DNA of 34,671 nucleotides, taken from positions 1-34,671 of the forward strand of contig CANQUD010000018.1 in the NCBI GenBank assembly GCA_947626935.1, read 5' to 3'. The position numbers were made by a program, and so were the translations under genes. Position 1 is the stretch's first letter. Each line of letters starts with the position of its first letter. The DNA comes from an uncultured Clostridia bacterium (GTDB taxonomy: Bacteria; Bacillota; Clostridia; Christensenellales; Borkfalkiaceae). Under the pieces are notes generated by a model, which worked only from the letters and a program-made list of their open reading frames with translations, did not search any database and had not been told where the DNA came from. This document shows positions 1 through 11,320 of this stretch, one piece after another.

Positions 1-113
1 GACTATCTCCATGACGGCCTCCTGCACTGATTTTTTTCTTTCCCACCCTGTCTCATATGTTTGACAAACCTACAATGGGGGAAATTTCTTTTGGAAATTT
101 TCTCCGCCCGTTT
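1..113. other. Left-edge intergenic stretch, no gene seen
   Basis: No coding region is supported here. A 7-bp inverted repeat (AAATTTC at 82-88, GAAATTT at 94-100) lies just after the stop codon of the minus-strand kinase and could be a weak transcription end, but it lacks a good T-run on that strand. Confidence 0.4.
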
Positions 114-917
114 TCAGAGCGACTTGCCGCCGAAACGGTCGGTGAGGACCCAAAGTTCCTTCTCGTAATTCATGCCGTACTTTCTGTCGGGTACTTCTTC
201 CCGCGTGCGGAGAATGGAGCGGTAGCAGAACTGCGCCGTCAGCGAGAGCGCTTCCTTCATGGAAAGTCCGCCGCCGATGCAGCCCGAAAAGGCGGAAGCG
301 AACACATCGCCCGCGCCGTGGTAATTCCCTTCGACCTTGACGAGCGGCATGCGCTCCTCTTTTTCGTCGAAATAGTAGAGGAAATACCCGTCTGCGCAGT
401 CGGCGCCCGTGATGACGGGGTGCGGGCAGCTCTTCTTGAGGATCGCAAGCGCCCTCGAGAAATCTCTCTCTCCCGTCAGAAGGTAACTCTCCGTCTCGTT
501 GGGGAGAATGTAGTCCGCTTCGGCGCAGAGGGAGAGCATTCCCGCGGCGAAGTCCTCGTCAAAGCCCTTATAAAAGGTGAAGTTGTCGCCGAGGACGGGG
601 TCCACGACGAACTTGCCGTTCGGCTTCAAAAATTTATTCTTGACGCGCCGCACGAACTCGATCTGCTGTTTGCTCCCGAGGTAGCCGCTATAGATGACGT
701 CATATTTGAGTCCCAGCGTCTCCCAATGGCGGCAGATCTTCTCCATCTCGTCATCGAGATTCAGAAACGTATACCCCGTGAATCCGCCCGTGTGGGTGGA
801 GAGGAGCGCGGTGGGGAGAATGTCGACGGTCGCTCCGCAGGCGGAGAGGACGGGCAGCGCGACGGTGAGGGAACACTTCCCGACGCAGGAAATATCGTTG
901 ATCGCTAAAATACGCAT
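114..917 (-). CDS. pdxK: Pyridoxamine/pyridoxal kinase (PdxK/PdxY family)
   Basis: A 267-residue ribokinase-fold kinase predicted to phosphorylate pyridoxamine, pyridoxal or pyridoxine with ATP in the cytoplasmic B6 salvage pathway. Seen directly: an N-terminal strand with NDISCVGKCSL, a GGFTGYT segment near residue 44, DPVLGD at 106-111, and the anion-hole/catalytic motif GAGD at 201-204, where D204 is the expected base. The length is typical for the family. The start is fixed by GGGAGG five bases upstream (complement of 923-928). The gene has its own strong promoter, back to back with that of the plus-strand neighbour. The closely related ThiD/HMP kinase is the main alternative. Family assignment is firm; the exact B6 vitamer is inferred. 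Confidence 0.88.
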   Translation of the reverse strand: MRILAINDISCVGKCSLTVALPVLSACGATVDILPTALLSTHTGGFTGYTFLNLDDEMEKICRHWETLGLKYDVIYSGYLGSKQQIEFVRRVKNKFLKPNGKFVVDPVLGDNFTFYKGFDEDFAAGMLSLCAEADYILPNETESYLLTGERDFSRALAILKKSCPHPVITGADCADGYFLYYFDEKEERMPLVKVEGNYHGAGDVFASAFSGCIGGGLSMKEALSLTAQFCYRSILRTREEVPDRKYGMNYEKELWVLTDRFGGKSL

Positions 918-960
918 ATGCGCCTCCCGATCGATCCCTTGAGGATCGGACTAAATTATC

Positions 961-989
961 ATTATACGCTCGGTTGTCTGCTTTGTCAA
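961..989 (-). promoter_or_regulatory. SigA-type promoter for pyridoxamine kinase
   Basis: On the minus strand TTGACA (984-989) and TATAAT (961-966) are separated by exactly 17 bp, a perfect consensus match. The predicted mRNA starts about 37 nt before the kinase ATG. The -35 box abuts the -35 of the divergent promoter with one base between them. Confidence 0.85.
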
Positions 990-990
990 G

Positions 991-1019
991 TTGCAAAACA
1001 CAAAAAGCTGTGCTATAAT
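991..1019 (+). promoter_or_regulatory. Divergent promoter for the membrane protein gene
   Basis: TTGCAA (991-996) and TATAAT (1014-1019) have a 17-bp spacer. The predicted transcript starts near 1026, which is itself an in-frame ATG; a second in-frame ATG with a good ribosome binding site lies at 1071. Confidence 0.7.
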
Positions 1020-1070
1020 ATCGGTATGCGTCCGAGGTCGGACGACATGAAAAACGCACAGGAGAAAAAA

Positions 1071-1817
1071 ATGGACGGTTTGGCAGAGGCGATCGTTCCG
1101 ACGAGAAATCTCAATCTGCTCTACATCATTCTGGACTGCATTTTTCTCGCGGTCCTTGTCGGGCTTCTCGTCTGGAAGAAGCGCTATTCCACGACGCTGT
1201 TCGGCTTGTTCGGCGGCGTGCTCTATACGGTCGTGGACTTCGGCGGGTTCTATCTGATGAGCCATACGCGCACGGTCTATATCGGCGGCGTCCTGCAGGG
1301 GGCGGGCGGAACATTCGCCGTCCTGCTCTGGATGTCGATGAGTTACGGGTTCACGAACTTCGTCTTTATCTGGACGATGGTCGCAAAGGACAAGCTCGCA
1401 AAGTACTGGGTCTTTCTCATCCTGATGTGGTGGATGATCTGTCCGTCCATCTCCGAACTCGGCGGCGAGGCGACGATCACGACTTCCCGCACGACGGGCG
1501 CCTATCACGGATGGATGGGGGTCGCGCTCGTCGTCAGCTATCTCATCCTCATCGTCATCCTTCTGAAGCGCGATCCGCAGAAGGCGTTTGTCAATGTGCT
1601 GTATCTCTGTCTCATCGGCGTGTTTGTGCAGTTCGGTTGGGAATTTTCTCTCCTCGTGAACGGCATCCGCCCGATGAACGGGGCGAGTTTGAGAACACTC
1701 ATCGTCAACTCCTGTCTGGAGACCAACCTCGGCATGCCCGCGATCTATCTGATCTACCGTCTGTGGGGCAGGCGGTTCAACGAGGACCTCTCCCGCGCAG
1801 GCGGCGAGGGGGAATAA
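1071..1817 (+). CDS. Multi-pass membrane protein of unknown function
   Basis: The protein is 248 residues long with about six or seven hydrophobic segments, for example LYIILDCIFLAVLVGLLVW near the N-terminus, TLFGLFGGVLYTVVDFGGFYL, YWVFLILMWWMICPSI, and a late VLYLCLIGVFVQFGWEF. It is probably an integral cytoplasmic-membrane protein. I do not recognise a family or an active site. The start at 1071 is chosen because AGGAG (1060-1064) sits six bases before it; in-frame ATGs at 1026 and 1047 are possible, and 1026 coincides with the predicted transcription start. The gene is followed by a repeat patch rather than a partner gene, so context does not suggest a role. Confidence 0.75.
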   Translation: MDGLAEAIVPTRNLNLLYIILDCIFLAVLVGLLVWKKRYSTTLFGLFGGVLYTVVDFGGFYLMSHTRTVYIGGVLQGAGGTFAVLLWMSMSYGFTNFVFIWTMVAKDKLAKYWVFLILMWWMICPSISELGGEATITTSRTTGAYHGWMGVALVVSYLILIVILLKRDPQKAFVNVLYLCLIGVFVQFGWEFSLLVNGIRPMNGASLRTLIVNSCLETNLGMPAIYLIYRLWGRRFNEDLSRAGGEGE

Positions 1818-1825
1818 TGCCCACT

Positions 1826-1899
1826 ACGTCATTTCGAGGAGCATAGCGACGAGAAATCTCAAAGGAAGAGATTCCTCGGCTACGCCTCGGAATGACGTG
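1826..1899. repeat. Dispersed palindromic repeat, GTCATTTCGA type
   Basis: An imperfect inverted repeat: ACGTCATTTCGAGG at the left is mirrored by CCTCGGAATGACGT at the right, with GAGAAATCTC near the centre. The same core, in inverted orientation, recurs near 32437-32466. It is intergenic and non-coding. Confidence 0.75.
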
Positions 1900-1920
1900 C
1901 GAGACGAAATGACGTGTTAG

Positions 1921-2033
1921 TGTCCCCCCCCATTCGTCACGGCTTCGCCGTGCCACCTTCCCCCCGTGGGGGGTAAGGTATGGGGAGAGCCTACCCCTTC
2001 GGGGGGCTCCCGCGTAGCGGGTGGTGGGGGGGA
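1921..2033. repeat. Dispersed GC-rich repeat, CATTCGTCACGGC type
   Basis: A mosaic of short hairpins (CACGGC/GCCGTG, CCTTCCCCCC with GGGGGGTAAGG, CCCGC with GCGGG) occupying most of the gap before rdgB. It matches 21191-21277 in inverted orientation and shares its right half with 32482-32570. It spoils any clear promoter for rdgB. Confidence 0.75.
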
Positions 2034-2098
2034 TAATGCCCGCTCGAGCGTCGACGAAGAAACGGGGCGCGTGATATACGACCCCTAAAGGAGAATCA

Positions 2099-2674
2099 AT
2101 GAAACTGGTTGCAGCGACGGGAAACATGCACAAACTGAAGGAGATGCGGGAGATCTTTGAGGACTTCGAGATCCTCTCCGCAGAGGAAGCGGGCTTTTTC
2201 GGGGACGTCGAGGAGACGGGGGAGACCTTTCTCGAGAACGCACGTCTCAAGGCGCACGCCGTTGCGGCGCAGACGGGACTTCCCGCCCTCGCCGACGACA
2301 GCGGGCTGTGCGTGGACGCGCTCGGCGGCAGACCGGGGGTGTACAGCGCCCGCTATTCCGCCCTCTTCGCGCCCAAGGGCTGGACGAAGGGGAACAGGGC
2401 GCTTCTGCTCGAAGAGATGAAGGGCATTTCCGACCGCTCCGCCCACTTCTCTTGCGCCGTCGTGCTCGCCTATCCCGACGGACGGGAACTTTGCGCCGAG
2501 GGCAGGACGTTCGGACACATTCTGACCGAAGAGAGGGGGGAAAACGGGTTCGGATATGACAGCCTCTTCTTCTCCGACGACCTTCGGAAGTCCTTCGGGG
2601 AAGCCGAAGAGGCCGAGAAGAACGCCGTCTCGCACAGAGGCAGAGCCATGAAGGCGCTGCGGGAGCAATTATGA
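2099..2674 (+). CDS. rdgB: XTP/dITP diphosphatase (RdgB/HAM1 family)
   Basis: A 191-residue house-cleaning enzyme that hydrolyses non-canonical purine triphosphates (dITP, XTP) to monophosphates and pyrophosphate. Seen: the N-terminal ATGNMHKLKEM segment matching the family's T-x-N-x-x-K substrate motif, the ADDSGLCVDALGGRPGVYSARY block carrying the acidic metal-binding residues, FGYDSLFF, and a C-terminal SHRGRAMKAL. Full length for the family. AAAGGAG at 2087-2093 supports the start. The TGA overlaps the ATG of the phosphoesterase gene by 4 bases (ATGA), a pairing common in Firmicutes. Confidence 0.95.
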   Translation: MKLVAATGNMHKLKEMREIFEDFEILSAEEAGFFGDVEETGETFLENARLKAHAVAAQTGLPALADDSGLCVDALGGRPGVYSARYSALFAPKGWTKGNRALLLEEMKGISDRSAHFSCAVVLAYPDGRELCAEGRTFGHILTEERGENGFGYDSLFFSDDLRKSFGEAEEAEKNAVSHRGRAMKALREQL

Positions 2675-3135
2675 AAACATGTATCATTCTCTCCGACTCG
2701 CATGCACGGGCGGGCGCGGTCGACAGGATCAAGGGTCTCTTTGCGGAGAACGACTACATCATCCACCTCGGCGACGGTTCGGGCGACATGCGCCAAGCCG
2801 TCACCCTCTACCCCGAAAAGACGTACGTGCTCAAGGGGAACTGCGACTTTTCCTACGGGGAATCGGAGACGGTGATCGAGGCGGAAGGGGTGCGCATCTT
2901 CTGTTGCCACGGGCACAGATACGGCGTCAAGCACGACCTTTCGGGACTTGCCGCACGGGCGAAGGAACTCGGTTGCGACGTCGCGCTCTACGGGCACACC
3001 CACATTGCCGCGATCGACAAGGTCGGGGACGTCCTCTGCATCAACCCCGGTTCGATCGGCGACTATGCGCAGCCGACCTATTGCTTTCTCGCCGTCCATC
3101 GGGGAAAGGTGACGCCGACGATCGTCAGACTCTGA
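2671..3135 (+). CDS. Metallophosphoesterase, YfcE/MJ0936 family
   Basis: A 154-residue single-domain calcineurin-like phosphoesterase. Metal-binding motifs appear in order: SDSHA near residue 9 (D-x-H), HLGDGSGD (G-D), KGNCD (G-N-C-D), CCHGHRYGV (G-H) and YGHTHIA (G-H-T-H) near residue 109. This is the minimal YfcE-like fold; relatives hydrolyse phosphodiesters in vitro, and the physiological substrate is unknown. It is translationally coupled to rdgB, so a role in nucleotide or RNA clean-up is plausible but unproven. Confidence 0.88.
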   Translation: MKTCIILSDSHARAGAVDRIKGLFAENDYIIHLGDGSGDMRQAVTLYPEKTYVLKGNCDFSYGESETVIEAEGVRIFCCHGHRYGVKHDLSGLAARAKELGCDVALYGHTHIAAIDKVGDVLCINPGSIGDYAQPTYCFLAVHRGKVTPTIVRL

Positions 3136-3188
3136 AAAGAAGGTCGGACGAAATCTTTCAATTCAACATGAAATATTTAAGAAAAAGT

Positions 3189-3219
3189 AGCGGAAAACTT
3201 GACAGATTTCCGCTTTTTT
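3189..3219 (+). terminator. Terminator-like hairpin overlapping the next promoter
   Basis: AGCGGAAA (3189-3196) pairs perfectly with TTTCCGCT (3207-3214) and runs into a T-tract (3214-3219). It would end the rdgB-phosphoesterase transcript. The loop contains the TTGACA box of the next gene, so the palindrome may also act as an operator. Confidence 0.65.
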
Positions 3220-3227
3220 GATACAAT
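3199..3227 (+). promoter_or_regulatory. Promoter for the regulator-egsA pair
   Basis: TTGACA (3199-3204) and TACAAT (3222-3227) with a 17-bp spacer. The start codon at 3234 lies only six bases beyond the -10 box, so the predicted mRNA begins at or next to the ATG (leaderless). No Shine-Dalgarno sequence precedes this ATG. Confidence 0.8.
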
Positions 3228-3233
3228 CGGGGC

Positions 3234-4145
3234 ATGATCTATCTGAAAGATTTTCGTCAAGGTAAACTTTTATATGAAGCGCTCGACTCGGACGTGCGGC
3301 TCGGCATTCTCGAGGAACTGCTGACGCACGGGGAGCTGAATCTCGCCTACTTCGCCAAGCGGTTCGGCGTCTCCAACGGCGCGATCACGGCGCATGTCAA
3401 GAAGCTCCACGCCGCGGGACTCATCGAGATCTCCACGTCCTCGGGCGTTCGAGGGACCCAGAAGATCTGCTGCCTCGCGGCGGACAAGGTCATCGTCGAC
3501 TTTTCCGCCCGCCCGCAGGCGGAGGGAAGGGTGGAGTCCGCGCACATCGACATCGGGCATTACATCGGCTACGAAGTCCACAGGACGTGCGGCATCGCGA
3601 CGGGGGAACACATCATCGGCGGATTCGACGATCCCGCCTGCTTCTCCTTCCCCGAGCGCATTCGGGCGGGCATCCTCTGGATGGGCTGGGGATATGTCGA
3701 ATATCTCATTCCCAACTACCTCACCGAGGAGACGGCGCTGCGAGAGCTGACTTTCTCCCTCGAGATCGCCTCGGAAGCGCCCGGGTACGCCGCTTACTAC
3801 CCCAGCGACATTCATTTTTCGGTCAATGGGGTCGATTTAGGCGTCTATACGAGCAAGGGAGAGTACAACGACCGCACGGGCACCTGCAACCCGCCGTGGT
3901 GGTACGGGAACCTCGGGCAGTACGGCAAGAAGATCACGGTAGCCGTCGGACAGGAAGGGACGTTCATCTCGGGGGTGAAGGTCTCCGACGTCGCTCTCAA
4001 GGACCTCGGCTTGAAGCCCGAATCACAGATCAAATTCCGCATCTATGTGCCCGAAAACGCCGAAAACAGGGGCGGATTCACCCTCTTTGGCAAGGGATTC
4101 GGCGACTACGACGAGGGCATCGTCTGCAAGTTCATCTATCGGTAA
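3234..4145 (+). CDS. ArsR-like winged-helix transcriptional regulator with C-terminal sensing domain
   Basis: A 303-residue protein. Residues about 15-75 form a winged helix-turn-helix (VRLGILEELLTHGELNLAYFAKRF, then GVSNGAITAHVKKLHAAGLIEI). The remaining ~200 residues are a separate domain with many aromatic and glycine residues (WGYVEYLIPNYL, CNPPWWYGNLGQYGKK, GGFTLFGKGFGDYDEGI) and probable beta structure. I infer that it binds a small ligand, perhaps a sugar or polyol phosphate, but no ligand can be read from the sequence. It is followed 3 bp later by the glycerol-1-phosphate dehydrogenase gene. The promoter palindrome AGCGGAAA-N10-TTTCCGCT is a candidate autoregulatory operator. Confidence 0.8.
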   Translation: MIYLKDFRQGKLLYEALDSDVRLGILEELLTHGELNLAYFAKRFGVSNGAITAHVKKLHAAGLIEISTSSGVRGTQKICCLAADKVIVDFSARPQAEGRVESAHIDIGHYIGYEVHRTCGIATGEHIIGGFDDPACFSFPERIRAGILWMGWGYVEYLIPNYLTEETALRELTFSLEIASEAPGYAAYYPSDIHFSVNGVDLGVYTSKGEYNDRTGTCNPPWWYGNLGQYGKKITVAVGQEGTFISGVKVSDVALKDLGLKPESQIKFRIYVPENAENRGGFTLFGKGFGDYDEGIVCKFIYR

Positions 4146-4148
4146 ACC

Positions 4149-5276
4149 ATGAGAGACATTCAAGAATTATCGCGCGAATATTCCGTCAATGCGGAGTGGG
4201 GAACGGGGGGAGATTTTCCCCGTTTTCTTGCACATGTGTGCGGAAAAACCGTCCTTCTCCTCTGCGATCCCAACACCCGTCCCCTTGCGGAGCCGATCGT
4301 GAAGGCGCTCCGCGGCGAAGGGTGCAAGGTCGACGAACTCGTCTACCCCGAGCGGGAGCCTGTCGCCGACGAGCGGACGGTCGGCATCGCAATCGAGCGG
4401 GCGAAGGGGAGCGAATACCTTCTCGCCGTCGGGGCGGGGACCCTCAACGACATCGCAAAATATGCGGGTCATTGCACGAATACGCCGAGCGGGATCTATG
4501 CGACGGCGCCCTCGATGGATGGATTCACCTCGGGCGTCACTCCCCTCATCATCGGCGGCGCCAAGGTGACGAAGCAGGCGCAGACGGCTTCCGACGTGCT
4601 CATGGACGCGGAAGTCCTCTCTTCCTCCCCCAAGATCATGCGGGGAGCGGGCGTGGGGGACATTCTCGCAAAATATTGCTGCCTCGCCGACTGGCGGATC
4701 TCCGCGCGGCTCACGGGGGAAAGCTATCATCCCCAAGCCGCCGCGCTCATGGAAGAGGCGGTGAAGCGGTGCGAGGCATCTGTTCCCGCGCTCGCGGCGG
4801 GGAAAAAGGAAGGGGTCGCGCCCCTCATGGACGCCCTGCTCGTCTCGGGCTACGCCATGGTGATGGCAGGAAATTCCCGTCCCGCATCGGGGGCGGAGCA
4901 TCACATGTCCCACTATCTCGAGACGGACTTTCTGCGGCGGGGACTGCCCATTCCCCTGCACGGCATCAAGGTGGGGCTGGGGACCCTCGTTTCCCTCTAT
5001 CTGTACCATTCCTTGCGGCATCGGTTCACCTTTCCCGACTGCGAAACCGTCTATGAAGAGGCGGAAAAGCTCCCTTCCGTCGAGGACACGGAGAAAAAAC
5101 TTCTCTCCCTCGGCTGTCCCGTGCGCTTTTCGTCGATCGGCGTCGGGAAGGACACTGTGCGGCGCATGCTCTTCGAGGCATATCTCATCCGCGACCGCTT
5201 CACGATCCTGACCCTCTTCTGCAAGTACGGGTTCATGGACAAGATCGCCGACGAGATCGTCGAAAGGTTTTCTTAA
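4149..5276 (+). CDS. egsA: sn-glycerol-1-phosphate dehydrogenase (AraM/EgsA family)
   Basis: A 375-residue NAD(P)-dependent dehydrogenase of the iron-containing alcohol dehydrogenase/dehydroquinate synthase superfamily, predicted to reduce dihydroxyacetone phosphate to sn-glycerol 1-phosphate. Seen: dinucleotide-binding GAGTLND at 95-101, APSMDGFTS at 120-128, and probable metal ligands D171 (GDILAKY), H251 (EHHMSH) and H271 (HGIKVG). Length fits bacterial AraM. The G1P stereoisomer is the archaeal lipid backbone; in bacteria such as Bacillus subtilis AraM feeds heptaprenylglyceryl phosphate synthesis. No PcrB-like synthase is in this window. It is co-transcribed with the preceding regulator. 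Confidence 0.9.
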   Translation: MRDIQELSREYSVNAEWGTGGDFPRFLAHVCGKTVLLLCDPNTRPLAEPIVKALRGEGCKVDELVYPEREPVADERTVGIAIERAKGSEYLLAVGAGTLNDIAKYAGHCTNTPSGIYATAPSMDGFTSGVTPLIIGGAKVTKQAQTASDVLMDAEVLSSSPKIMRGAGVGDILAKYCCLADWRISARLTGESYHPQAAALMEEAVKRCEASVPALAAGKKEGVAPLMDALLVSGYAMVMAGNSRPASGAEHHMSHYLETDFLRRGLPIPLHGIKVGLGTLVSLYLYHSLRHRFTFPDCETVYEEAEKLPSVEDTEKKLLSLGCPVRFSSIGVGKDTVRRMLFEAYLIRDRFTILTLFCKYGFMDKIADEIVERFS

Positions 5277-5304
5277 AATTTCCCAAAAATCGGGGTGAAA
5301 AAAA

Positions 5305-5333
5305 TTGACAAGCGCGGAAGGGAATGGTATAAT
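5305..5333 (+). promoter_or_regulatory. Consensus promoter for rpsU
   Basis: TTGACA (5305-5310) and TATAAT (5328-5333) with a 17-bp spacer: perfect consensus in both boxes. The leader is about 36 nt and contains AGGAGG (5361-5366). Confidence 0.9.
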
Positions 5334-5375
5334 GGCAAAGTCAAATAAGTGCGCAGGCGAAGGAGGGTAGAGGAT

Positions 5376-5552
5376 ATGTCAACGATCAAAGTCGGAGAGA
5401 ACGAAAATCTTGAGAGTGCGCTCCGCCGTTTCAAGAGAAAGTGCTCGCGCGACGGCATCATCGGCGACCTTCGCAAGAAGGAATTTTACGAAAAGCCTTC
5501 CGTCAAGAAGAGAAAGAAGTCGGAAGCAGCGAGAAAGAGAAGCAGAAACTAA
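5376..5552 (+). CDS. rpsU: 30S ribosomal protein S21
   Basis: A 58-residue basic protein, the usual S21 length. It begins [19 protein letters not shown], continues with the family-typical [26 protein letters not shown], and has a Lys/Arg-rich tail. S21 binds the small ribosomal subunit near the anti-Shine-Dalgarno region and assists initiation. The start at 5376 is preferred over the in-frame upstream ATG at 5349 because AGGAGG precedes it by nine bases and because the family starts here. It is transcribed alone: strong promoter in front, intrinsic terminator right behind. Confidence 0.97.
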   Translation: MSTIKVGENENLESALRRFKRKCSRDGIIGDLRKKEFYEKPSVKKRKKSEAARKRSRN

Positions 5553-5557
5553 TGAAG

Positions 5558-5584
5558 ATCCGCAAGAAATTGCGGATTTTTTTT
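5558..5584 (+). terminator. Intrinsic terminator of rpsU
   Basis: ATCCGCAA (5558-5565), GAAA loop, TTGCGGAT (5570-5577), followed by an eight-T run to 5584. The stem is perfect with a GNRA tetraloop. Confidence 0.9.
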
Positions 5585-5613
5585 GCAAAAAATGTCGATT
5601 GAGGCGAGGGCGT

Positions 5614-6009
5614 ATGGAAAAGACGTTGAAAACGCTTGCGAAAGAGGCAAAAACACGCATGAAGAAGGGATTTTGGCAGAAATGCGAGGAAGAACTCGAC
5701 GTAAAGCGCAGCCATGCGCGGGATCTCGGCATGAGCGAGAGCAAGATGGAACGCTACTTTCAGGAAAAAGTCGGGGAGACCATCAAGGGAGAGGCGCCCG
5801 ACACGTTCTATCTCAAGGTCCGCGACATGCTCCTCGCCGAGGGGGAAGTGTCCGACGCGATCGGCAGGCTCACCGACCGCGGCTACTTCGAGACGCTGGG
5901 CTATGCCGAGCGGCAGCGGTACACCCTCGAGCTTTCCGAAAAGTATCTCCGCGCTCTCGAGCGGTTCAAGCGGGAGTATGAGTTCGAACTCAAGAGCGGG
6001 GGAAAGTAA
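5614..6009 (+). CDS. Small charged helical protein of unknown function
   Basis: A 131-residue protein, strongly charged and probably all helical (KTLAKEAKTRMKKGFWQKCEEELDVKR at the start, LSEKYLRALERFKREYEFELK at the end), with no signal peptide or membrane segment. I do not recognise the family. The start at 5614 is chosen because the upstream open frame overlaps the rpsU terminator and because purine-rich GAGGGCG immediately precedes the ATG. It lies between rpsU and pcrA in the same direction, with no promoter of its own clearly visible; read-through from the rpsU promoter past the terminator is possible. Its placement suggests an RNA- or DNA-related role, which is only a guess. Confidence 0.65.
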   Translation: MEKTLKTLAKEAKTRMKKGFWQKCEEELDVKRSHARDLGMSESKMERYFQEKVGETIKGEAPDTFYLKVRDMLLAEGEVSDAIGRLTDRGYFETLGYAERQRYTLELSEKYLRALERFKREYEFELKSGGK

Positions 6010-6027
6010 AATACCGCCCTTGCACGC

Positions 6028-6056
6028 TTGCATTTTGCCGTACGATTTGATATAAT
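6028..6056 (+). promoter_or_regulatory. Promoter for pcrA
   Basis: TATAAT at 6051-6056 with TTGCAT (6028-6033) 17 bp upstream. The pcrA ATG is at 6065, eight bases after the -10 box, so the transcript would have a leader of zero to two bases. Confidence 0.65.
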
Positions 6057-6064
6057 CATTCCGT

Positions 6065-10362
<4,298 letters not shown>

Positions 10363-10388
10363 AACTTATGAGAATTTTCAATTTTTCC

Positions 10389-10417
10389 TTGACCTGTGCG
10401 CGTGCGCGTGATATAAT
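10389..10417 (+). promoter_or_regulatory. Promoter of the yicC-gmk-rpoZ-priA operon
   Basis: TTGACC (10389-10394) and TATAAT (10412-10417), 17-bp spacer. A leader of about 21 nt carries GGAGAAGG (10429-10436) before the ATG at 10445. No other strong promoter is visible until 18032, so this probably drives the whole eight-gene operon. Confidence 0.85.
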
Positions 10418-10444
10418 ATACCAAAATCGGAGAAGGATCGAACT

Positions 10445-11317
10445 ATGTACAGCATGACGGGTTACGGAAAAGGGGAATACACCGAGGACGGGGTCACCGT
10501 TTCGGTGGAAGTCAAGTCGGTCAACAACCGTTATCTCGACGTCTCGGTCAAGAGTCCCCGCATTCTCCTCTGCGCGGAAGATCCCATCCGCGCCACCGTG
10601 CGGGAATATCTCTCCCGCGGGCACATCGACGTGTTCGTCAGCTTCACCGACAAGCGGGAGAAGCCCCGCGGACTCTATGTCGACTGGGGGACCGTCAACG
10701 CCTACATGAACGCGGCGGCGGAACTCAAGAAGGCATATCCTCTCCTCGAGGACGACGGATCTCTGTCTTTCTTTCTCCGTCTGCCCGACGTCATCCGCTC
10801 GGACGACACGGGCGGTGCGGACGAAGTGTTGCTCGGCTGCGTCGACAAGGCGCTCCGCCTTGCCCTCGAGGCGCTCACGGAAATGCGCCGCAGCGAGGGG
10901 GAACGGCTCAAAGAGGACCTTCTCTCCCGCATGGAGACGATCGCCTCCCTCCGCGAGAAGATCGCCGAACGCGCTCCCTACGTCTCCGAGGAATACAGGG
11001 AAAAACTGACCGACCGCATCGACGAATACCTCTCGGGCAAGGTCGACGAGACGAGGATCCTGACCGAAGCCGCCGTCTTTGCCGACAAATGCAACATCGA
11101 CGAGGAACTGACGCGGCTCAAGTCCCATATTGACGAATACTACGCCGTCTGCGAGACAGAACCCGTCGGCAGGAAGCTCGATTTCCTCATTCAGGAATTC
11201 AACCGCGAATGCAACACGATCTGTTCCAAGTCGTGCGACACGGAGATCACCGCAAACGCGCTCGAGATGAAGAACGAGATCGAAAAAATACGCGAACAGA
11301 TACAGAATCTGGAGTAA
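10445..11317 (+). CDS. yicC: YicC/YloC family endoribonuclease
   Basis: A 290-residue protein of the YicC family, with the hallmark N-terminus MYSMTGYGKGEY and the family sequence VKSVNNRYLDVSVKSPR. The C-terminus carries the conserved GRKLDFLIQEFNRECNTICSKSCD block, typical of the DUF1732 part. Relatives act as endoribonucleases in RNA turnover. It heads the conserved Firmicutes order yicC-(remA)-gmk-rpoZ; here gmk begins 3 bp after its stop and no remA-like gene lies between. Confident on family; target RNA unknown. Confidence 0.93.
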   Translation: MYSMTGYGKGEYTEDGVTVSVEVKSVNNRYLDVSVKSPRILLCAEDPIRATVREYLSRGHIDVFVSFTDKREKPRGLYVDWGTVNAYMNAAAELKKAYPLLEDDGSLSFFLRLPDVIRSDDTGGADEVLLGCVDKALRLALEALTEMRRSEGERLKEDLLSRMETIASLREKIAERAPYVSEEYREKLTDRIDEYLSGKVDETRILTEAAVFADKCNIDEELTRLKSHIDEYYAVCETEPVGRKLDFLIQEFNRECNTICSKSCDTEITANALEMKNEIEKIREQIQNLE

Positions 11318-11320
11318 CGA

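Noticed and set aside
61-76. TTGACA and TACAAT near the left edge
   Set aside because: The spacing is only 4 bp, so they cannot form one promoter.
3587-5056. A 489-codon plus-strand frame spanning regulator and egsA
   Set aside because: Arg-rich out-of-frame translation crossing the boundary of two well-supported genes.
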